Shown here piece after piece: positions 18,602 to 27,070 of a stretch of DNA of 64,000 bases; positions within the stretch are counted from its first letter, which is position 1, and each line of letters opens with the position of its first letter. A program made the translations under genes and the position numbers. The DNA is from Rhizobium sp. CB3090 (GTDB taxonomy: Bacteria > Pseudomonadota > Alphaproteobacteria > Rhizobiales > Rhizobiaceae). The notes beneath the pieces are model-generated. The model was not told the DNA's origin. It saw only the letters and a list, made by a program, of their open reading frames with translations, and made no database searches. Location: positions 558,001 to 622,000 of the forward strand of contig NZ_CP121662.1 of NCBI RefSeq assembly GCF_029714285.1. Direction: 5' to 3'.

Positions 18602-19765
18602 ATGTTTGCAGGGGGATTGAACTTCGCGCTCGGGGAGGAGATCGAGGCGCTGCGCGAGAGCGTGCGCCGCTTTGCGGGGCAGCGCATAGCGCCGCTTGCC
18701 GACGAGTTCGACCGCAACAATGGGTTTCCGATGGAACTCTGGCGGGAAATGGGCGAGCTCGGACTGCTCGGCATCACCGCCGATGAAGCCTATGGCGGCG
18801 CGGGTCTCGGCTATGTTGCGCATGCGGTCGCGATGGAGGAGATCAGCCGCGCCTCGGCCTCTGTTGGTCTGAGCTACGGCGCCCATTCCAATCTCTGCGT
18901 CAACCAAATCAACCGCAACGGCACCGACGAGCAGAAGGTTCGTTACCTGCCCAAATTGATCTCTGGCGAGCATATCGGTGCGCTCGCCATGTCGGAACCC
19001 GGTTCCGGTTCCGACGTGGTGTCGATGAAGTTGCACGCCCAAAAACGCGGTGATCGCTATGTCTTGAACGGCAGCAAGATGTGGATCACCAATGGTCCGG
19101 ATGCCGATGTGCTGGTCGTCTATGCCAAGACTTCGCCGGAGGCCGGCCCGCGCGGCATCACCGCTTTCCTGGTCGAGAAGGGTTTCGAGGGTTTCTCCGT
19201 GGGCCAGAAACTCGACAAGCTCGGCATGCGCGGATCCAGCACCTCGGAGCTGGTTTTTATCGATTGCGAGGTGCCGGCGGAGAATGTCTTGGGGCAGGTC
19301 GATGGCGGTGTTCGCGTGCTGATGTCCGGTCTCGACTACGAGCGCGTCGTCTTGTCGGGCGGCCCGCTGGGCATTATGGCCGCCTGCATGGATGTGGTGC
19401 TGCCTTATCTGCATGAACGCAGGCAGTTCGGCCAGCCGATCGGCGAATTCCAGCTCATGCAGGGCAAGCTTGCCGACATGTATGTGACCATGAACGCCGC
19501 GCGCGCCTATGTCTATGCCGTCGCAGCCGCCTGCGATCGCGGCGAAACGAACCGCAAGGACGCCGCAGGCTGCATTCTCTATGCTGCCGAGAAAGCGACT
19601 GCTATGGCGCTCGAATGCATCCAGGCCCTCGGCGGCAATGGCTACACAAACGACTACCCCGCCGGCCGGCTGCTGCGTGACGCCAAGCTTTACGAAATCG
19701 GCGCCGGCACCTCGGAAATCCGCCGCATGCTGATCGGGCGGGAGCTATTCGCCGAGACTGTCTGA
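18602..19765 (+). CDS. ivd: Isovaleryl-CoA dehydrogenase
   Basis: A 387-residue FAD-dependent acyl-CoA dehydrogenase that converts isovaleryl-CoA to 3-methylcrotonyl-CoA. Family signatures are '[18 protein letters not shown]', '[17 protein letters not shown]' and a C-terminal '[31 protein letters not shown]'. In isovaleryl-CoA dehydrogenases the catalytic Glu lies at the '[15 protein letters not shown]' segment, which is seen here near residue 245. The start has GGAGGAGAAGG upstream. Position directly before the carboxylase genes confirms the substrate assignment over other acyl-CoA dehydrogenases. Confidence 0.93.
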   Translation: MFAGGLNFALGEEIEALRESVRRFAGQRIAPLADEFDRNNGFPMELWREMGELGLLGITADEAYGGAGLGYVAHAVAMEEISRASASVGLSYGAHSNLCVNQINRNGTDEQKVRYLPKLISGEHIGALAMSEPGSGSDVVSMKLHAQKRGDRYVLNGSKMWITNGPDADVLVVYAKTSPEAGPRGITAFLVEKGFEGFSVGQKLDKLGMRGSSTSELVFIDCEVPAENVLGQVDGGVRVLMSGLDYERVVLSGGPLGIMAACMDVVLPYLHERRQFGQPIGEFQLMQGKLADMYVTMNAARAYVYAVAAACDRGETNRKDAAGCILYAAEKATAMALECIQALGGNGYTNDYPAGRLLRDAKLYEIGAGTSEIRRMLIGRELFAETV

Positions 19766-19801
19766 TTTTGAAATTTCACCCCCAATTTTCGGTGACACTG
19801 C

Positions 19802-21409
19802 ATGACCGTCCTGAAATCCCAAGTCTCAACCCATTCGGACCGTTTCAGGGACAATCGCGCCGCGATGATGGAGGCAATCGGGCTGGCCGAGGCGGCCGCC
19901 TTGCGGGCGGCGGAAGGTGGCGGTGCGCAGGCGCGTGAGCGCCATGTCAGCCGTGGCAAGCTGCTGCCGCGTGACCGGGTGGCGAGGCTGATCGATCCGG
20001 CAACCCCCTTCCTTGAAATCGGCGCGACGGCGGCGCACGGCATGTATGGCGATGAGGCGCCGGGAGCGGGTTTGATCACTGGCATCGGCCGCGTTGCTGG
20101 CCGCGACTGCATGATCGTCTGTAATGACGCGACCGTGAAGGGCGGCACCTATTATCCGATCACGGTGAAGAAGCATTTGCGGGCGCAAGAGATTGCGGCG
20201 GAAAACAATCTTCCCTGCCTCTATCTGGTGGATTCCGGCGGCGCCAACCTGCCGAACCAGGACGAAGTCTTCCCAGACCGCGATCATTTCGGCCGCATCT
20301 TCTACAATCAGGCCAATATGTCGGCGGCGGGCATTCCGCAGATCGCCGTGGTGATGGGTTCGTGCACGGCGGGGGGCGCTTACGTGCCGGCTATGTCCGA
20401 TGAGACTATCATCGTCGAAGGGCAGGGGACGATCTTTCTCGCTGGGCCGCCGCTAGTCAAAGCCGCGACCGGCGAGATGGTTTCTGCCGAAGATCTCGGC
20501 GGCGGCGATGTGCACACGCGTCTATCGGGCGTCGCCGATCATCTGGCGCGCGACGATGCCCATGCGCTTGCCTTGGCACGGCAGGCCGTTGCCAATCTCA
20601 ACCGCCACAAACCGACGACGGTAGAGCTGCGCACACCGGAGCCGCCGCTTTACGATCCGGAAGATATTCTCGGCATCGTGCCCTCCGATTTGCGAACGCC
20701 CTACGATGTCCGTGAAATCATTGCCCGGATTATTGACGGCTCACGCTTTGACGAATTCAAAGCGCGCTATGGTGCCACATTGGTCTGCGGTTTTGCTCAC
20801 ATCCACGGCATCCCCGTCGGTATCATCGCCAACAATGGCGTGCTGTTTTCGGAATCGGCATTGAAGGGCGCGCATTTCGTCGAGCTTTGCTCGCAGCGCA
20901 AAATCCCTCTGGCCTTCCTGCAGAACATCACCGGCTTCATGGTCGGCCGGAAATACGAGACGGAAGGCATCGCCAAGCACGGGGCCAAGCTGGTGACGGC
21001 GGTGGCGACGACGAAAGTGCCGAAGATCACCATGCTGATCGGCGGCTCCTTCGGCGCCGGCAATTACGGTATGGCCGGCCGTGCCTATTCGCCGCGCTTC
21101 CTCTGGACCTGGCCCAATAGCCGCATCTCCGTCATGGGCGGAGAGCAGGCGGCCGGCGTGCTGGCGACAGTGCGCGGCGAGGCCCTAATGCGTGCTGGCA
21201 AGCCTTGGACGAAAGAAGAAGAAGCAGCCTTCAAGCAACCGACCTTGAAGATGTTCGAAATCCAGAGCCATCCGCTCTACGCCTCGGCGCGTCTCTGGGA
21301 CGACGGCATCATCGACCCGCGTAAGAGCCGCGACGTGCTGGCTCTGTCGCTTTCCGCTGCGCTCAACGCGCCGATCGAAGACACGCGCTTCGGTCTGTTC
21401 CGGATGTGA
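19802..21409 (+). CDS. mccB: Methylcrotonyl-CoA carboxylase, carboxyltransferase (beta) subunit
   Basis: A 535-residue carboxyltransferase subunit that moves CO2 from carboxybiotin onto 3-methylcrotonyl-CoA, giving 3-methylglutaconyl-CoA. Two crotonase-like halves are visible: '[32 protein letters not shown]' (propionyl/methylcrotonyl type) with '[20 protein letters not shown]', and '[25 protein letters not shown]' in the second half. The latter pattern is specific for methylcrotonyl-CoA carboxylase. The biotin carboxylase partner is at 21813, separated by a RidA gene. There is a 36-bp gap after ivd. Confidence 0.94.
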   Translation: MTVLKSQVSTHSDRFRDNRAAMMEAIGLAEAAALRAAEGGGAQARERHVSRGKLLPRDRVARLIDPATPFLEIGATAAHGMYGDEAPGAGLITGIGRVAGRDCMIVCNDATVKGGTYYPITVKKHLRAQEIAAENNLPCLYLVDSGGANLPNQDEVFPDRDHFGRIFYNQANMSAAGIPQIAVVMGSCTAGGAYVPAMSDETIIVEGQGTIFLAGPPLVKAATGEMVSAEDLGGGDVHTRLSGVADHLARDDAHALALARQAVANLNRHKPTTVELRTPEPPLYDPEDILGIVPSDLRTPYDVREIIARIIDGSRFDEFKARYGATLVCGFAHIHGIPVGIIANNGVLFSESALKGAHFVELCSQRKIPLAFLQNITGFMVGRKYETEGIAKHGAKLVTAVATTKVPKITMLIGGSFGAGNYGMAGRAYSPRFLWTWPNSRISVMGGEQAAGVLATVRGEALMRAGKPWTKEEEAAFKQPTLKMFEIQSHPLYASARLWDDGIIDPRKSRDVLALSLSAALNAPIEDTRFGLFRM

Positions 21410-21419
21410 GGAGATGGAG

Positions 21420-21803
21420 ATGAAACGCGATATCGTCAATGCCATGAATGCACCGCAGCCACGCGGCGGCTATGCCCAGGCCGTCAAACTGGAGAACTTC
21501 GAGAAATTGCTGTTCGTTAGCGGCCAGATTCCAACGACCTCAGACGATGCGCTTCCCGAAGGTTTTCAGGCGCAGGCGCGTCAAGTCTGGCTCAATGTCG
21601 ACGCCCAACTCAGGGCTGCGGGGATGAGCAAGGCTGACATCGTCAAAGTCACCACCTATCTCGCCGATCGTCACCACACACTAGAGAACCGCGAAATCCG
21701 CAGCGAATATCTGGGCGCACTTACGCCAGCGATGACGGTGGTGATAGCGGGCATTTTCGACACCGCATGGCTGCTCGAAGTCGAGGTTGTCGCCGCGCAA
21801 TAG
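21420..21803 (+). CDS. RidA-family protein inside the leucine operon
   Basis: A 127-residue Rid/YjgF/UK114 protein with the typical 'YAQAVKLENFEKLLFVSGQIP', 'VWLNVDAQLRAAGMSKADIVKVTTYL' and 'AMTVVIAGIFDTAWLLEVEVVA'. The archetypal RidA arginine that binds the enamine carboxylate (in an R-x-x-V context near residue 105) is not obvious, since the region reads 'TPAMTVVIAGIF'. It may thus be a divergent subgroup with another substrate. The frame starts at 21414, but GAGGAG abuts that ATG and fits ATG 21420 better. It sits between the two carboxylase subunit genes with 10-bp gaps, so it is translated from the same transcript. Confidence 0.85.
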   Translation: MKRDIVNAMNAPQPRGGYAQAVKLENFEKLLFVSGQIPTTSDDALPEGFQAQARQVWLNVDAQLRAAGMSKADIVKVTTYLADRHHTLENREIRSEYLGALTPAMTVVIAGIFDTAWLLEVEVVAAQ

Positions 21804-21812
21804 GGTTTGCCG

Positions 21813-23801
21813 ATGTTTTCGAAGATATTGATCGCCAATCGCGGAGAAATCGCCTGCCGGATCATCCGAACGGCAAGGCGCATGGGCATCCGCACGGTCG
21901 CCGTCTATTCCGACGTTGATCGAAATGCGTTGCATGTAGCGCTGGCCGACGAGGCCATTTATATCGGCCCGGCTGTTGCGAGCGAAAGCTACCTTTCGAA
22001 GGAAAGGATCATAGCCGCCGCGCGGCGGTCCGGCGCTGAGGCCATCCACCCCGGCTATGGCTTCCTTTCGGAAAATGCCGATTTCGCAGAGGCTGTCGAA
22101 GCCGCCGGACTGATTTTTATTGGGCCATCTCCGGCTTCGATCCGCGCCATGGGCCTGAAGGATGCGGCCAAAGCGCTGATGGAGCGCGCCGGCGTGCCTG
22201 TCGTTCCCGGCTATCATGGCGATAAACAGGATACGGCTTTCCTCGCGGAGCGGGCAGCGGAGATCGGCTTCCCCATTCTGATCAAGGCGCGGGCAGGCGG
22301 CGGCGGCAAGGGCATGCGTCGTGTCGACCGGCCGGAGGATTTTATGGCCTCGCTGGAGGCCGCAAGGCGCGAGGCGAAATCGGCCTTCGGCGACGATGCC
22401 GTGCTGATCGAAAAATACCTGATCCGGCCCCGTCACATCGAAATCCAGGTTTTCGGCGACAGCCATGGCAATGTCGTGCATCTCTTCGAGCGCGATTGTT
22501 CGTTGCAACGGCGGCACCAGAAGGTGATCGAGGAAGCACCGGCGCCTGGCATGACGGAGGAGATGCGCAGTGCCATGGGCGAAGCTGCCGTTCGCGCAGC
22601 GCGTGCCATCGATTACCGCGGTGCCGGCACGGTGGAATTCATTGCCGATGTCTCCGGCGGCCTGTCGCCGGATCGCTTCTTCTTCATGGAAATGAATACC
22701 CGCCTGCAGGTCGAGCACCCTGTCACCGAGGCGATAGCCGGCGTGGATCTGGTTGAATGGCAATTGCGGATTGCTGGCGGCGAACCCTTGCCGAAGACCC
22801 AAGACGAACTCGCTATTGAGGGCTGGGCCTTCGAGGCGCGACTTTATGCCGAGGACCCATCGCGGGGTTTCCTGCCGGTGACCGGCACGCTCTCGCGCCT
22901 CAGATTTCCGGATGGTGATGTCCGCATCGATACCGGCGTGCTCGAAAGCGACAGCATCACACCGCATTACGATCCGCTGATCGCCAAACTCATCGTCCAT
23001 GCCCCAACCCGCCAAGCGGCCCTCGCCAAGCTGACGCGGGCGCTGCAGGATACCCAGGCGGCCGGAACGGCAAGCAATCTCGATTTCCTGGTTCGATTGA
23101 GTGAGCAGCCGGATTTCGTTGCGGGCCATCCGGATACGGGCCTGATCGACCGTGAGGTGGAGATACTGACGGCAACGCTGGTGCCGGACGACACCGCGCT
23201 TGCCATTGCCGCCATCTTCGAGGCGGCAGGCATGGCGCGATCCTCGGGGAGCGACCCGTGGCAGGCGCTTGGGGTCTGGCAGCTTTGGGGCGAGGTGAAC
23301 CGCCCTGTCACCTTGCATCACAGCGGCGGCCATACGAACGGCCGCGTGACTGCGAAAGGACAAAATCTCTTCTCTGCGCATTTCGATGATCGCGCAGTCG
23401 CCGTTCGCATCATCAGCCGCAACGACGATGGTTACCGTATGGAGATCGACGGCCGGCAGTTGCGTGCCGACTTTTTCCAGATGCCGCACAGCACGACGCT
23501 GTTCCTCGATGGCCATACCCATCATTTCCATCGGACCGACCCGCTGGATGGCGCTGAGGAAGAGGCGGTCGGCAGCGACCGGCTGATCGCGCCGATGCCC
23601 GGCCTCATCAAGATCGTTCGGGTGCAGGAAGGCGATATGGTCGCCAAGGGAGAGGCGCTGATCGTCATGGAAGCCATGAAGATGGAGCTGACCTTGACGG
23701 CGACGCGTGACGGCGTGGTGGAGAGCCTGCATGTTGGCGAAGGGGATCAGACCAGCGAGAGCGCTGTCCTGCTGTCGCTCCGGCCGGAGGACGTGCAATG
23801 A
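21813..23801 (+). CDS. mccA: Methylcrotonyl-CoA carboxylase, biotin carboxylase/BCCP (alpha) subunit
   Basis: A 662-residue biotin-dependent subunit: N-terminal biotin carboxylase (residues 1-445: 'KILIANRGEIACRIIRTA', the ATP-grasp loop 'KARAGGGGKGMR', 'MEMNTRLQVEHPVTE'), a middle domain, and a C-terminal biotinyl domain with the EAMKMEL motif near residue 620, whose Lys carries biotin. It works with the 19802 gene product as an alpha6-beta6-type complex. An in-frame TTG at 21807 exists; ATG 21813 with AGGG upstream is preferred. The stop overlaps the next start (ATGA), indicating translational coupling. Confidence 0.95.
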   Translation: MFSKILIANRGEIACRIIRTARRMGIRTVAVYSDVDRNALHVALADEAIYIGPAVASESYLSKERIIAAARRSGAEAIHPGYGFLSENADFAEAVEAAGLIFIGPSPASIRAMGLKDAAKALMERAGVPVVPGYHGDKQDTAFLAERAAEIGFPILIKARAGGGGKGMRRVDRPEDFMASLEAARREAKSAFGDDAVLIEKYLIRPRHIEIQVFGDSHGNVVHLFERDCSLQRRHQKVIEEAPAPGMTEEMRSAMGEAAVRAARAIDYRGAGTVEFIADVSGGLSPDRFFFMEMNTRLQVEHPVTEAIAGVDLVEWQLRIAGGEPLPKTQDELAIEGWAFEARLYAEDPSRGFLPVTGTLSRLRFPDGDVRIDTGVLESDSITPHYDPLIAKLIVHAPTRQAALAKLTRALQDTQAAGTASNLDFLVRLSEQPDFVAGHPDTGLIDREVEILTATLVPDDTALAIAAIFEAAGMARSSGSDPWQALGVWQLWGEVNRPVTLHHSGGHTNGRVTAKGQNLFSAHFDDRAVAVRIISRNDDGYRMEIDGRQLRADFFQMPHSTTLFLDGHTHHFHRTDPLDGAEEEAVGSDRLIAPMPGLIKIVRVQEGDMVAKGEALIVMEAMKMELTLTATRDGVVESLHVGEGDQTSESAVLLSLRPEDVQ

Positions 23802-24667
23802 CCGATCGCCCTTCCAACCACGTCACCATCGTCGAAATGGCGCCGCGAGATGGCCTGCAGAATGAAAAGCGACTGATCGACACGGAGACCAAGATTAAGC
23901 TGGTGGATCTGCTTTCCGACTGCGGTTTCGAGCGCATCGAGGTCACCAGTTTCGTCAGCCCGAAATGGGTGCCGCAGCTCTCCGATGCCGCCGCTGTCAT
24001 GGCCGGGATCAAACGCAAGTCTGGCATCCGCTATGCGGTGCTGACGCCAAACATGCAGGGGCTGGAGGCCGCGTTTGCCGCAGGCGCCGACGAGGTGGCG
24101 ATCTTCGCGTCGGCCTCGGAAAGCTTTTCGATGCGCAACATCAACTGCACCATCGCTGAAAGCATCGAGCGTTTCCGACCGGTGGCGGCGGCGAGCCGTG
24201 ATCGCGGCATTCCGCTGCGTGGCTACGTCAGTTGCGTGGTCGAATGCCCCTATGAAGGCGCAGTGCCGCCGGCGAATGCCGCAAGCGTGGCGCGGCAACT
24301 GCGCGAGCTGGGCTGCTACGAGATCAGCCTCGGCGATACGATCGGCAGGGGTGAACCAGAGGCCGTGGATAGAATGCTGAAGGCCGTACTTGCCGATCTC
24401 CCCGCCGCCATGCTGGCCGGCCATTTTCACGATACTTCGGGCCGGGCATTGGACAATATCGGCGTCGCCCTGGATCGGGGCCTCAGGGTATTCGACGCCG
24501 CTGCCGGTGGTCTCGGCGGCTGTCCTTTCGCCCCCGGCGCCAAAGGCAACGTCGATACCGTGGCGGTTCACCACTATCTGGCACTGCACGGCTTCGAGAC
24601 CGGCCTTGGCGAGGAGAAGCTTGCCCAAGCCGCCGCCTTTGCCCGCAGCCTGAGGAGCCCCGCATGA
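23798..24667 (+). CDS. Hydroxymethylglutaryl-CoA lyase
   Basis: A 289-residue TIM-barrel lyase that cleaves 3-hydroxy-3-methylglutaryl-CoA to acetyl-CoA and acetoacetate, the last step of leucine breakdown. It opens with 'VEMAPRDGLQNEKRLIDTETKIKLVDLL'. The loop with the catalytic Cys reads 'GGCPFAPGAKGNVDT', where the family usually has GCPYAPGASGN; Lys replaces the Ser/Thr. The metal-binding 'GHFHDT' motif is present. It overlaps mccA by four bases and overlaps the following hydratase gene by four bases. Confidence 0.93.
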   Translation: MTDRPSNHVTIVEMAPRDGLQNEKRLIDTETKIKLVDLLSDCGFERIEVTSFVSPKWVPQLSDAAAVMAGIKRKSGIRYAVLTPNMQGLEAAFAAGADEVAIFASASESFSMRNINCTIAESIERFRPVAAASRDRGIPLRGYVSCVVECPYEGAVPPANAASVARQLRELGCYEISLGDTIGRGEPEAVDRMLKAVLADLPAAMLAGHFHDTSGRALDNIGVALDRGLRVFDAAAGGLGGCPFAPGAKGNVDTVAVHHYLALHGFETGLGEEKLAQAAAFARSLRSPA

Positions 24668-25446
24668 CATCGCAAACCATCCATATCGCCATCGAGGAAC
24701 GCGGTGTCGCCCGCCTGACCTTGGCGCGCCCGGAAAAGCATAACGCCCTGTCGGCCGAGATGATCGATGCCCTGACGGAGGCGGCTTACGATCTTGGCAA
24801 GGATGCGAGCGTGCGGGTCGTGGTCCTTGCGGGCGAAGGCGCAACCTTTTGCGCCGGCGGCGATCTCGGTTGGATGCGCGCCCAGTTCGATGCCACCCGT
24901 GCCGGACGCATCGTCGAAGCCCGGCGGCTTGCCATGATGTTCAAGGCCCTGAACGAATTGCCGAAGCCGCTGATCGCCCGCGTGCATGGCAATGCCTTCG
25001 GCGGCGGCGTCGGCATCCTCAGCATCTGCGATATGGCGATATCAGCCGCGACTGCGCGCTTCGGCCTGACGGAGGTCCGCCTCGGCATCATTCCCGCCAC
25101 CATCAGCCCCTATGTCATTGCCCGCATCGGCGAGGCCAAGGCTCGCCCGCTCTTCCTATCCGGCAAAGTCATCGACGCCTGGCAGGCCCACGCCGCCGAC
25201 CTCTTGTCCCGAGTAGTTCCGGAGGAGGCGCTCGACGAGGCCATCGAATCCGAAATCCGCCACCTCCTTGCCGCCTCGCCGCAGGCCGCTGCGCGGGCGA
25301 AGGCGCTGGCCCGTTCTCTCGGCATGCCGATCAGCGATGAGCTTATCGATCGCGTCATCACGGAACTGGCCGACACGTGGGAGACGGAGGAAGCAAGGGA
25401 AGGGGTCACGGCCTTCTTCGAGCGGCGGGAACCGAGCTGGCGATAG
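24664..25446 (+). CDS. Enoyl-CoA hydratase, likely methylglutaconyl-CoA hydratase
   Basis: A 260-residue crotonase-fold enzyme. The first oxyanion-hole strand is 'GEGATFCAGGDLGWMR', the second 'KPLIARVHGNAFGGGVGILSICDMAI'. The 'LTEVRLGIIPATISPYVIARIG' stretch is typical of the methylglutaconyl-CoA hydratases. In the leucine route it hydrates 3-methylglutaconyl-CoA to HMG-CoA. It is the last gene of the cluster and is coupled (ATGA overlap) to the lyase gene, which is atypical of the reaction order but normal for these operons. Its end lies five bases from the convergent Tat-protein gene. Confidence 0.9.
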   Translation: MTSQTIHIAIEERGVARLTLARPEKHNALSAEMIDALTEAAYDLGKDASVRVVVLAGEGATFCAGGDLGWMRAQFDATRAGRIVEARRLAMMFKALNELPKPLIARVHGNAFGGGVGILSICDMAISAATARFGLTEVRLGIIPATISPYVIARIGEAKARPLFLSGKVIDAWQAHAADLLSRVVPEEALDEAIESEIRHLLAASPQAAARAKALARSLGMPISDELIDRVITELADTWETEEAREGVTAFFERREPSWR

Positions 25447-25451
25447 GGTGC

Positions 25452-26825
25452 TTAAGCCATCCTGTTTTTCTCTATCGATAGTTGTGGAAACTCTCCGCTC
25501 CCCGTTGCCGTCAAATCACCCGAAGCCGGTTTGCCCCAGCGAAAGCCGACGACTGCGCCTTTTTCGATTTGCTGGAACAGATTGTCGGAGATGACGGCCG
25601 CGCCGGCACCGTCGGCAACGGAGATGGCACAGCCGATAGGCGCTTGGCGGATGATATTGCCGGTGGCGACGACATTGCGGAGATAGGGGCCCCAGCCGAG
25701 TTTCAGGCCCCAGAGCGGAGCGTTTTCGATGAGGTTCGAAGCAATCAGCGTATCGGCTTCGGCCGAGATTCCGATGCCGAAGCCGCTTTCCTGAGGGTAG
25801 GGGCCGGTCAGGGACAGGTTGCGGACGATGTTACCGGTGACGCTGGCAAGCCGCCCGCCCTTGTCGAAATTGGCGACCGCGATACCATTTGCAGCGCCAT
25901 CGACGAGATTGTTGCTGACCACGGCGCCTTCGAACTCGAATTCGCAGAAGATCGCCGTTTCGCCGGAGCGCAGGCATTGATTGCCGGTGATCTGCACGTT
26001 GGACGCCGAATTGGCACGTACGGCGGTGAAGGCGCAATCGGCTATTTGGTTGCCGGAGACCAAAACGCCGTTGGCACGAAAAATATTGATGCCGTTGCCG
26101 TTTTGGCCGGTGCCGCCATCATTGGCGCCGATGCGGGCGATGTGGTTGCCGGTGACGATGCTGCCGTCTTCGCCCTTGTCCCAGCGATGGATGAGGATGC
26201 CGCCATTGCCGCAATCCTCGACCATATTGCCAGTGATCGTCAATCCAGTCGACTGGACGGAATAGAGGCCGGCTTCGGCGGCGCCCGATATGCGGCTGCG
26301 TTCGATCCGCCCGCCGCAGCGCTCCAGTTGCAGCGCATGTTTGCGGCTTCCGGCGATTTCGCAATTGTCGATCAGTACCTGGTCAACGCCGGTAAATTGC
26401 AGCAATCCGCCAGCATAGTCTCCAAGCCACCGGTTGCCGCCATCGAGAACGAGGCCGGACAGTTCGATGCGTTTTGCCTTGTCGGCGCTCATCAGATGGC
26501 CTTCGCCGCCATAGACGAGCCGCGAAGCGCCGGGGATGCCGGTGATGCGGGTATTGTCAGGCAATGTGAGGTTCGAGACATCATAGTTGCCGGGCGGCAG
26601 AAAGACCGGCGCGTTATCACGGGCGGCACTGTCGATCATTGCTTGAAGCTTGCCGCTTCTGATGTCGCTGGTGCCCGGCGTCGCCTTGTAGGCGATGGCG
26701 TCGATCGGTCCGCGCATCTCGGCGCCGGCCATCTTGACGAGCGGCGCGGAAAAGGCGCTTCGGGCGAACAGGCCGGTTGCAGCCGAGGCGGCGATATAGG
26801 CAATGAACGCGCGGCGCTGGACCAT
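25452..26825 (-). CDS. Tat-exported beta-helix repeat protein (TIGR03808 type)
   Basis: A 457-residue protein starting MVQRRAFIAYIAA, a twin-arginine-like signal sequence ending near SAFSAP (residue 28). The body consists of repeated 'ITGN..DC..GI.V' turns, the pattern of right-handed parallel beta-helix proteins (pectate-lyase-like NosD/PbH1 repeats). It matches the rhizobial family TIGR03808, of unknown function, expected in the periplasm. The chosen ATG follows AGGAG; the frame is open upstream without support. It is divergent from a PAS-GAF-GGDEF-EAL gene with a 245-bp gap, suggesting a link to an extracellular polysaccharide or surface response. That link is inference only. Confidence 0.82.
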   Translation of the reverse strand: MVQRRAFIAYIAASAATGLFARSAFSAPLVKMAGAEMRGPIDAIAYKATPGTSDIRSGKLQAMIDSAARDNAPVFLPPGNYDVSNLTLPDNTRITGIPGASRLVYGGEGHLMSADKAKRIELSGLVLDGGNRWLGDYAGGLLQFTGVDQVLIDNCEIAGSRKHALQLERCGGRIERSRISGAAEAGLYSVQSTGLTITGNMVEDCGNGGILIHRWDKGEDGSIVTGNHIARIGANDGGTGQNGNGINIFRANGVLVSGNQIADCAFTAVRANSASNVQITGNQCLRSGETAIFCEFEFEGAVVSNNLVDGAANGIAVANFDKGGRLASVTGNIVRNLSLTGPYPQESGFGIGISAEADTLIASNLIENAPLWGLKLGWGPYLRNVVATGNIIRQAPIGCAISVADGAGAAVISDNLFQQIEKGAVVGFRWGKPASGDLTATGSGEFPQLSIEKNRMA

Positions 26826-27070
26826 TGTCGACTCCTGAAATGAGCCTTGCAGAAGCAGGAACCATGCCATGCGCGCCTGTCTCGATTTGGCACGGAAAAG
26901 GCCTGCTTTCGCGGGAAACGGCCTCTTATTTACCGCAGGTTTCGCTCTTTTATTCTTTCGTTCACCCATCCGGTTAAGAGCCTTGAAGGAAGCGGGGACT
27001 ATAATGATCGCGTTTCGGTTGTGACATTTGATGAAGCCGCGCCCGCGGCTGGGTTAGGAGAATGCGCATC

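Noticed and set aside
21681..23798. A 705-codon open frame on the - strand opposite mccA
   Set aside because: Antisense shadow of the biotin carboxylase gene; no recognisable domain and no ribosome site.
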